This document shows, piece after piece, positions 5,278 to 9,601 of a DNA stretch of 9,601 bases (the first letter of the stretch is position 1; each line of letters starts with the position of its first letter). Location: the NCBI GenBank assembly GCA_001778355.1, contig MFGS01000077.1:1-9601 (forward strand), written 5' to 3'. The position numbers and the translations under genes were made by a program. This stretch comes from Candidatus Firestonebacteria bacterium RIFOXYA2_FULL_40_8. Lineage in GTDB: Bacteria > Oederibacteriota > D2-FULL-39-29. A model generated the notes under the pieces. That model made no database searches and was not told the DNA's origin. It worked only from the letters and a program-made list of their open reading frames with translations.

Positions 5278-5302
5278 ATTCTTCCTTTCAAGAAGGAAGA
5301 AT
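5278..5302 (+). terminator. Hairpin overlapping the 3' end of the MauE-like gene
   Basis: ATTCTTCCTT (5278-5287) and AAGGAAGAAT (5293-5302) form a perfect 10-bp stem with a 5-nt loop that covers the stop codon of the minus-strand gene. On the plus strand it is followed by CTGTTTTGTTTTTT, which is terminator-like. On the minus strand the downstream sequence is purine-rich, so it would not act as an intrinsic terminator for the gene itself. It may block antisense transcription or protect the mRNA 3' end. Confidence 0.35.
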
Positions 5303-5761
5303 CTGTTTTGTTTTTTCCTTCTCTAGTTTTATCTCGTTTGTTCCGTAAATAAGGGGGGGCAGGCAAAGAAGGATAAAGACAATATCCCGCACGATTGAAA
5401 ACCCGCCGATTGGCTCATTAAAACCGAATATTGTAAAGCAGCCGCATTCATGTACCAGCCCCCAGATAAGATTAAGGATTATACCTGTCAAATAGCCAAG
5501 GTTTAACCCTATCATGACCAGAGCGCAGGACTGGGTAAATAAATTAGCAATCATTAATACACCGATAAAAAACTCCACCCAGGGCAGAGTAATAGCAACA
5601 AGAGGAATAAAGATGTCCGGTATTATTTTATATTCTTTGAGTATCAGAGCAAACATTGAAGGACTCAGGATTTTATCTATGCTCGCCAGAATAAAAACAA
5701 CACCCATGATGAGCCTGAGAACCAGCAGTAATTTTTCATTTGAGAAGATACTTTTATTCAC
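5288..5761 (-). CDS. MauE/DoxX-like four-helix membrane protein with CGC motif
   Basis: I chose GTG at 5761, giving 157 residues that begin MNKSIFSNEK. The frame stays open upstream to an ATG at 5839, but that would run 86 bp into the rhodanese gene. GTG has GAGG (5771-5768) 6 nt upstream, and the chosen start overlaps the rhodanese gene by 8 bp. Four hydrophobic helices lie near 10-30, 48-70, 76-100 and 122-140. Family features are LRLIMGVVFILASIDKILSP (15-34), LPWVEFFIGVLMIANLF (59-75, acidic Glu63) and HECGCFTIFG (104-113), the Cys-Gly-Cys signature of MauE-type proteins placed before the last helix, followed by an Arg-Asp pair (125-126). In methylamine-oxidising bacteria MauE helps form disulfides in the dehydrogenase. 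No other mau gene is present here, so I infer a thiol-redox role with the rhodanese partner, not methylamine use. Confidence 0.82.
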   Translation of the reverse strand: MNKSIFSNEKLLLVLRLIMGVVFILASIDKILSPSMFALILKEYKIIPDIFIPLVAITLPWVEFFIGVLMIANLFTQSCALVMIGLNLGYLTGIILNLIWGLVHECGCFTIFGFNEPIGGFSIVRDIVFILLCLPPLIYGTNEIKLEKEKTKQILPS

Positions 5762-6866
5762 CTGACGCCTCGCCTTTTTTAACTTTAAGACCCTCAATAG
5801 GATAACCCGCGCCATACCATTCGTCCCAGCCGGCGGCAAATACTTTTACATTTTTAAATCCTCGCTCTTCCAGATAACCTGCGACATATCCGCTTAAATG
5901 GCAGGTCAAACTGCTGCAGTAGACAATATAAAGGTCATCTTTTTTCAGCTTATCCTTCATGTTTTCGTACTGGAGATTGAATCTACTGGCAGAAAGAGAC
6001 ACAGCCCCTTTAATATGGCGCTCGACATAAACATACTCGGGCCTGGCATCTACAAATACCACCTTGCCCGAATCAAAATACTTCTTGGTTTGCTCCAGAT
6101 TTATTGTATTATCCCTGGGCATGGGGGCTTCCTGTGTGACAGGTTTTTTCTCGACAATCACCGGAATTTTAACTTCCGATGTCACAGGTTTTTTGATTTC
6201 TTTTGGTTCTACGGCAGGCGATTTTATTTGCTGAGCCGGAGTACTTACTTTAGGTTCGGGGGGTTCCACCGGAGTTATAGCTGTCTTAACCTTAACCCCT
6301 TCTACAGGATAACCCGAATTATTCCATTCGTTCCAACCGGCGGAGAATATTTTAATATTCTTAAAACCTCTTTCTTTAAGATGTTCCGCCACCAGATCGC
6401 TTAAATGACAGTTCGTATCACTGCAATATATAATATAAAGACCGTCTTTATTTAACTTATCCTTTATCCGTTCATACTGGTAATTAAATCTGCTGGCAGA
6501 AAGAGACACTGCGCCTTTAATATGCCGTTCAACATATACAAACTCCGGCCTGGCATCGACAAACACCGCCTTACCGGCATCAAAGTATTTTTTGGTTTTC
6601 GCAAGGTCTATGAGTTTTTCTTCAACTGCAATAACTTCTATAACCGCAGGTTTTTTGGAAACGACCGGTTTGACGGGAACAGTTTTAGGCTGCTTTTCAA
6701 TCTCAGTAACTGAAGGTTTTACGGCTTCAACTTTTTTAATTTCTTTTTTAGGAATAAGCGAAATACTGTTCGGATTAATAATATTGAACAAAAGCCCGAA
6801 GAAACAGGCAAACCCGGAGATAACAACAGACATGAATATGACACTTATAATTTTTTCAAGTTTCAT
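5754..6866 (-). CDS. Membrane-anchored tandem rhodanese-domain protein
   Basis: A 370-residue protein: an N-terminal membrane segment (about 7-30), a Pro/Lys/Glu-rich linker (40-85), rhodanese domain 1 (86-190), a second Pro/Lys-rich linker (191-254), rhodanese domain 2 (255-359) and a short tail. The domains align without gaps over 105 residues with about 77 identities by hand count. Both keep VFVDARPE, ERHIKGAVSLSASRFN and a cysteine at the rhodanese active-site position: YCSDTNCHLS (Cys148, Cys153) and YCSSLTCHLS (Cys317, Cys322). Rhodanese cysteines carry sulfur as persulfide; the second cysteine five residues on is atypical and could form a disulfide with the first. The domains probably face the periplasm. 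No Shine-Dalgarno site precedes the ATG; a -35/-10 pair instead places transcription at the ATG. The MauE-like gene overlaps its end by 8 bp. Two active cysteines distinguish it from classical tandem rhodaneses, whose N-terminal domain is inactive. Confidence 0.88.
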   Translation of the reverse strand: MKLEKIISVIFMSVVISGFACFFGLLFNIINPNSISLIPKKEIKKVEAVKPSVTEIEKQPKTVPVKPVVSKKPAVIEVIAVEEKLIDLAKTKKYFDAGKAVFVDARPEFVYVERHIKGAVSLSASRFNYQYERIKDKLNKDGLYIIYCSDTNCHLSDLVAEHLKERGFKNIKIFSAGWNEWNNSGYPVEGVKVKTAITPVEPPEPKVSTPAQQIKSPAVEPKEIKKPVTSEVKIPVIVEKKPVTQEAPMPRDNTINLEQTKKYFDSGKVVFVDARPEYVYVERHIKGAVSLSASRFNLQYENMKDKLKKDDLYIVYCSSLTCHLSGYVAGYLEERGFKNVKVFAAGWDEWYGAGYPIEGLKVKKGEASGE

Positions 6867-6872
6867 AATGAT

Positions 6873-6901
6873 ATTTTAGCTTTAACTCCCTGTAAATACA
6901 A
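6873..6901 (-). promoter_or_regulatory. Candidate leaderless promoter of the rhodanese-MauE pair
   Basis: On the minus strand TTGTAT (6901-6896) and TAAAAT (6878-6873) are separated by 17 bp, and only ATCATT lies between the -10 hexamer and the ATG at 6866. A start 7 nt past the hexamer falls on the A of the ATG. An overlapping alternative, TTTACA-17 bp-TATCAT, would start inside the gene and fits the annotated start less well. GGAG occurs 19 nt before the ATG, too far to act as a ribosome site. Confidence 0.45.
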
Positions 6902-6922
6902 GCGAAAAGAGAAATTTACAAA

Positions 6923-6944
6923 TGACGATTGACAATTGACGATT
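6923..6944 (+). repeat. ATTGAC-word repeat
   Basis: GACGATTGACAATTGACGAT (6924-6943): GAC-GATT, GAC-AATT, GAC-GATT, three imperfect 7-bp units. It lies upstream of the candidate rhodanese promoter. Confidence 0.55.
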
Positions 6945-6951
6945 TAATGTA

Positions 6952-6971
6952 GGCGGAATAAAGCTTCCGCC
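6952..6971. repeat. GGCGGAA/TTCCGCC hairpin
   Basis: GGCGGAA (6952-6958) and TTCCGCC (6965-6971) form a perfect 7-bp stem with a 6-nt loop, between the FtsX-type gene and the rhodanese gene. No T-run follows on the minus strand, so evidence that it ends the FtsX transcript is weak. Confidence 0.45.
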
Positions 6972-7002
6972 GAATTGCAGATAATATGCCACGATAATAT
7001 AA

Positions 7003-7045
7003 GACTTTATGGACTTTATGGACTTTTATAGACCTTTACGGACGT
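7003..7045 (+). repeat. Degenerate GACTTTATG tandem repeat
   Basis: Two exact 9-bp units (7003-7011 and 7012-7020) are followed by 10-bp variants GACTTTTATA and GACCTTTACG and a partial GACGTTT. It ends within 10 bp of the FtsX-type gene's stop codon, so it is the first sequence transcribed past that gene. Confidence 0.65.
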
Positions 7046-7054
7046 TTCTTTGTC

Positions 7055-9601
7055 TTATTCCATTTTCAACCCTTCCAGCAGATTCCCCTTGAGCGAATAG
7101 TAAGCTGCAATTGAACAGGAAACCAGACCTAAAAGAAGCATGCTAAGCAGTGTTATTACCGGCAGAGCAAGGTTCAGCCGGCTGTGCATCTTCATTATAT
7201 ATGGTAGAGAGATGGCAAAAGAAAGAAAGGAGCCGAGTAATAGGCCCGTTAGCAGCAGTAAACCGTTTTCCAGTATTATTTGCCGGACAAGACTGTTCTT
7301 TTTAAAACCCAGAGCTAACTGCAGGGCAAACTCCTGTTTTCTTTCGTACACATTTTGAAGAAGTACCGCGATTATTCCGAAAGTACCGAGAAGGAAACCG
7401 AGCCCGCCCAGTATCTGGAAAGTAAAAAGATATGTATTTTGAACTCCGGCGAAGGCAGATAGAATTTCGGATGTTTTAGTAACCGTGTACCCCGCGCCTC
7501 CCAGTTCTTTCTGAAGTCCGGCTATAACCTCATCTTCCGTCCCTTCTTTGGTCCTTATTAAAAAATAATTATATCCGCCGTTACTGCCGTATAACTTTAT
7601 AAAATTTTCCTCAGAGACCAAAAGTACTTCCGCAAAGATACTTCCGGATAAAGCACCGTTTACCTTTATTTTGCTGCTGCCGTTAACAAGTATTTCTTCT
7701 CCAATTTTTTTATGCAGTATCCATTGCAAACTATTAGCGTCGGCATAGGCAGGGTATGTACCGTTTAATTCTTTGGCTTTAAGCCCTGTCCAAGGGGTTT
7801 CCCCCGGTTTTATTTTACCGTAAGAGGAGAATATAAACCCCGGTTCATTTAAAACTTTATCCGGTAATCCCAAAACTCTTGGTTCACCCGGTTGATTAAT
7901 ATTAAGACAGCTGATATCATCTCCGGTCCCGCTTAGACGGCACCCCGTAAACAAAACATCGTTCCAAAGCGGCGAGTCATATGAAGTAAAGCCGTTCTTT
8001 TTCCTGCCAAGAGGCGTGTTTAGATCTCCAAATAATGAAATTGAGGACTTTGCAAGTAAATTATATCCGCCTGCGCCTGAATTTTTATCCAGCGTATTGA
8101 AAGCAAAGGACTCCGGTCTGTTTATGGCCGTCATAATAATTATAAATGCGGAAGCGGCAAAAAGACCGGCAGTGAGAAAGCTTCTCTTGCCGGAATAAAA
8201 CATTGAACGGAGAGCCAGGGAGAAATTGGTCCTTACTTCCGGACGGGAAGTTATTTTTCCCGGGGTAAACATTTTTTTCGCAAGCAATGCTCTGATATTT
8301 GTTTTTTTAAATACCAAGACTCCCCACAATATAGAGAGAAGTGAAAGAAAAATACCGGAAATTAGCCCGGTGATAATATCTTCTTTTTCCAGGTAGAGTT
8401 TAAAACTACTGCTTTCCCCGAGGAGCGGCTTAAGAAAACTCAATATAAATTCAGCATAATACACACTCAGAGGCAGGGAAAGCGCGCAACCCAAAAGTAT
8501 GATCAAACTGCCTTCTATTATATAGACCGAAAGAAGGGTTCCCGGTTTAAAACCGTAAGACAGAAGCACTCCTGCCTCGGGACCTCTTGCCTCCAGAAAA
8601 AGCCTGAAAAGAAAAGCGGTCAACCAGAGAGAGGAAAGCACAATAATAAAACTGAGCGATACAAAAAGCATCGAATAATCGGTTGAGCCTTCGGCAGATC
8701 TCAGCGCCTCTTCTTTAACATTCCTCACTCTTATACCTGAAGCGGAATAATTGTAGTTTTTCAGGAAACCTTTCTTAAATTTTCGAACGTCTTCCTGATC
8801 CGCACACGGTATTTTGATAGATGTGACTCCTGAGTACCGGGAAGGCCAGAAACTCCTGGCAGTTTCCAGCGAAACCAGAGCTTTAGGAGCCGTCTTATAT
8901 TTATTCCAGTAAAGCTCATCTTTACCCCGTATCTTTTTCATATCAACGGGAAAAGGGGAGTTCCAATCCGAAATACTTTTTGAATCGGTAATCCCTTCAA
9001 GAAAAGGCGCTTCCGAAATTTCAGCAATTGCTTCGGTCTTAATGACATCTTTGACCGTAAATATTTTCGATTTTGTGAGATATCTGCCGTCCGCTGTCAG
9101 TTCAAAGTACTCCGCTCTTAAGGTCTGACCTTTTTTCGAACCGGTATCTTCCGCCATCCACTCACTTAAAATAATTTCTTCATTCCCTATCCCTTTCACA
9201 CCGCCTATCACGGAATACGGAGACAAACCGTTCACATTATTGAAAATATATACGGAGGTTAAGGCTATCCGCGCCTTTAATTGTACGGTTGTTTGCCGGG
9301 CTGCTTCGATAACCCCGTCTCCGAGAGTAAAATTATCGCCAAGAAGAGTAATCTCCTTTTCTGAAGTATGGAGCGTTAGACCAAGATCAGCAAAGGATAA
9401 AGTTTCTTTTAACCTTTCCTCCCAGTATAGAGGAAAACCCAGATTTAATAGCAACACCGTATTTATCGCCTCTTTCTTTTTTAATTCCTTTTGAAGGAAA
9501 TCGAGAGAGATGTAAATATTCCGCGGTTTTCCGGTTTCACTTTTCAAATTAAAAACATCCGCGCTTTCACCGGGTATCGGCCCGATAACTTTGACGGAAA
9601 A
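7055..9601 (-). CDS. FtsX/MacB-type ABC transporter permease with two FtsX domains, 5'-truncated
   Basis: Large inner-membrane permease of the FtsX-like (MacB/LolC-type) ABC superfamily, which typically drives export or lipoprotein or cell-envelope processes rather than import. The frame is open to the window edge, with 848 codons visible; the TTG at 9547 is internal, since upstream codons read FSVKVIGPIPGESADVFNLK. Numbering from the edge, a long extracytoplasmic domain (1 to about 305) is followed by three helices (310-333, 359-384, 409-431), a fourth (473-493), a second extracytoplasmic domain (about 495-720) and three helices (724-750, 775-800, 812-834). Both helix triplets carry the FtsX pattern between their first two helices: EARGPEAGVLLSYGF and ERKQEFALQLALGF, each leading to a Glu-bearing second helix (YIIEGSLIILL, IILENGLLLL). 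This marks an internal duplication like that of E. coli YbbP. A first helix and the ATPase must lie beyond 9601. Substrate unknown. Confidence 0.88.
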   Translation of the reverse strand, partial: FSVKVIGPIPGESADVFNLKSETGKPRNIYISLDFLQKELKKKEAINTVLLLNLGFPLYWEERLKETLSFADLGLTLHTSEKEITLLGDNFTLGDGVIEAARQTTVQLKARIALTSVYIFNNVNGLSPYSVIGGVKGIGNEEIILSEWMAEDTGSKKGQTLRAEYFELTADGRYLTKSKIFTVKDVIKTEAIAEISEAPFLEGITDSKSISDWNSPFPVDMKKIRGKDELYWNKYKTAPKALVSLETARSFWPSRYSGVTSIKIPCADQEDVRKFKKGFLKNYNYSASGIRVRNVKEEALRSAEGSTDYSMLFVSLSFIIVLSSLWLTAFLFRLFLEARGPEAGVLLSYGFKPGTLLSVYIIEGSLIILLGCALSLPLSVYYAEFILSFLKPLLGESSSFKLYLEKEDIITGLISGIFLSLLSILWGVLVFKKTNIRALLAKKMFTPGKITSRPEVRTNFSLALRSMFYSGKRSFLTAGLFAASAFIIIMTAINRPESFAFNTLDKNSGAGGYNLLAKSSISLFGDLNTPLGRKKNGFTSYDSPLWNDVLFTGCRLSGTGDDISCLNINQPGEPRVLGLPDKVLNEPGFIFSSYGKIKPGETPWTGLKAKELNGTYPAYADANSLQWILHKKIGEEILVNGSSKIKVNGALSGSIFAEVLLVSEENFIKLYGSNGGYNYFLIRTKEGTEDEVIAGLQKELGGAGYTVTKTSEILSAFAGVQNTYLFTFQILGGLGFLLGTFGIIAVLLQNVYERKQEFALQLALGFKKNSLVRQIILENGLLLLTGLLLGSFLSFAISLPYIMKMHSRLNLALPVITLLSMLLLGLVSCSIAAYYSLKGNLLEGLKME

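Noticed and set aside
5762..5839. ATG at 5839 as start of the MauE-like protein
   Set aside because: It would add a Pro/Arg-rich head encoded by the end of the rhodanese gene. The GTG at 5761 has a GAGG site and begins at the normal family N-terminus.
5898..6879. Plus-strand open frames opposite the rhodanese gene
   Set aside because: They mirror the coding strand of a gene with two clear domains and have no own start signals or recognisable protein features.
6923..7045. Possible CRISPR array or attachment site
   Set aside because: Units are 7-10 bp, degenerate and without spacers, and no cas, integrase or tRNA gene is nearby.
9545..9547. TTG at 9547 as start of the FtsX-type permease
   Set aside because: The frame continues to the window edge, and the upstream residues fit a MacB-like extracytoplasmic domain, so the gene is truncated by the window.

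Overview
The window looks like chromosomal DNA of an uncultivated Gram-negative bacterium. The evidence is a secreted, barrel-like protein with an aromatic C-terminus, two kinds of ABC permease, and short gene clusters separated by 150-240 bp spacers packed with degenerate short repeats. Spacers of this kind are familiar to me from candidate-phylum genomes (Elusimicrobia, Omnitrophota and Firestonebacteria-like lineages). The phylum guess is inference at low confidence. There is no rRNA, tRNA, CRISPR array, transposase or phage gene, and no gene-free stretch exceeds 300 bp; the longest is 2261-2498.

Layout. Left (1-1479, + strand): an ABC-2 type permease missing only the first base of its probable ATG, followed 1 bp later by a membrane-anchored TPR-like protein. 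The convergent spacer 1480-1666 carries inverted repeat copies and a GC-rich palindrome. Then, on the minus strand, come a small secreted or outer-membrane hypothetical protein (1667-2260); a repeat-rich spacer with a 22-bp perfect palindrome; and a housekeeping pair, cysS followed by rlmB (4702 to 2499), overlapping by 4 bp. Spacer 4703-4898 holds a near-perfect 31-bp inverted repeat and an extended -10 promoter placed so close to cysS that its mRNA may be leaderless.

Centre-right (6866 to 4899, minus strand): a membrane-anchored protein with two nearly identical rhodanese domains, overlapped by 8 bp by a four-helix MauE/DoxX-like membrane protein with a Cys-Gly-Cys motif, then a separate 66-residue DUF5710-like protein. 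The first two form a clear translationally coupled pair and plausibly act together in extracytoplasmic thiol or sulfur chemistry.

Right (9601 to 7055, minus strand): most of a large FtsX/MacB-type ABC permease with two FtsX domains, truncated by the window edge. Its ATPase partner is not in view.

The most unusual material is the rhodanese-MauE pair, the possible leaderless promoters and the families of dispersed spacer repeats. No complete novel defence or mobile system is visible.
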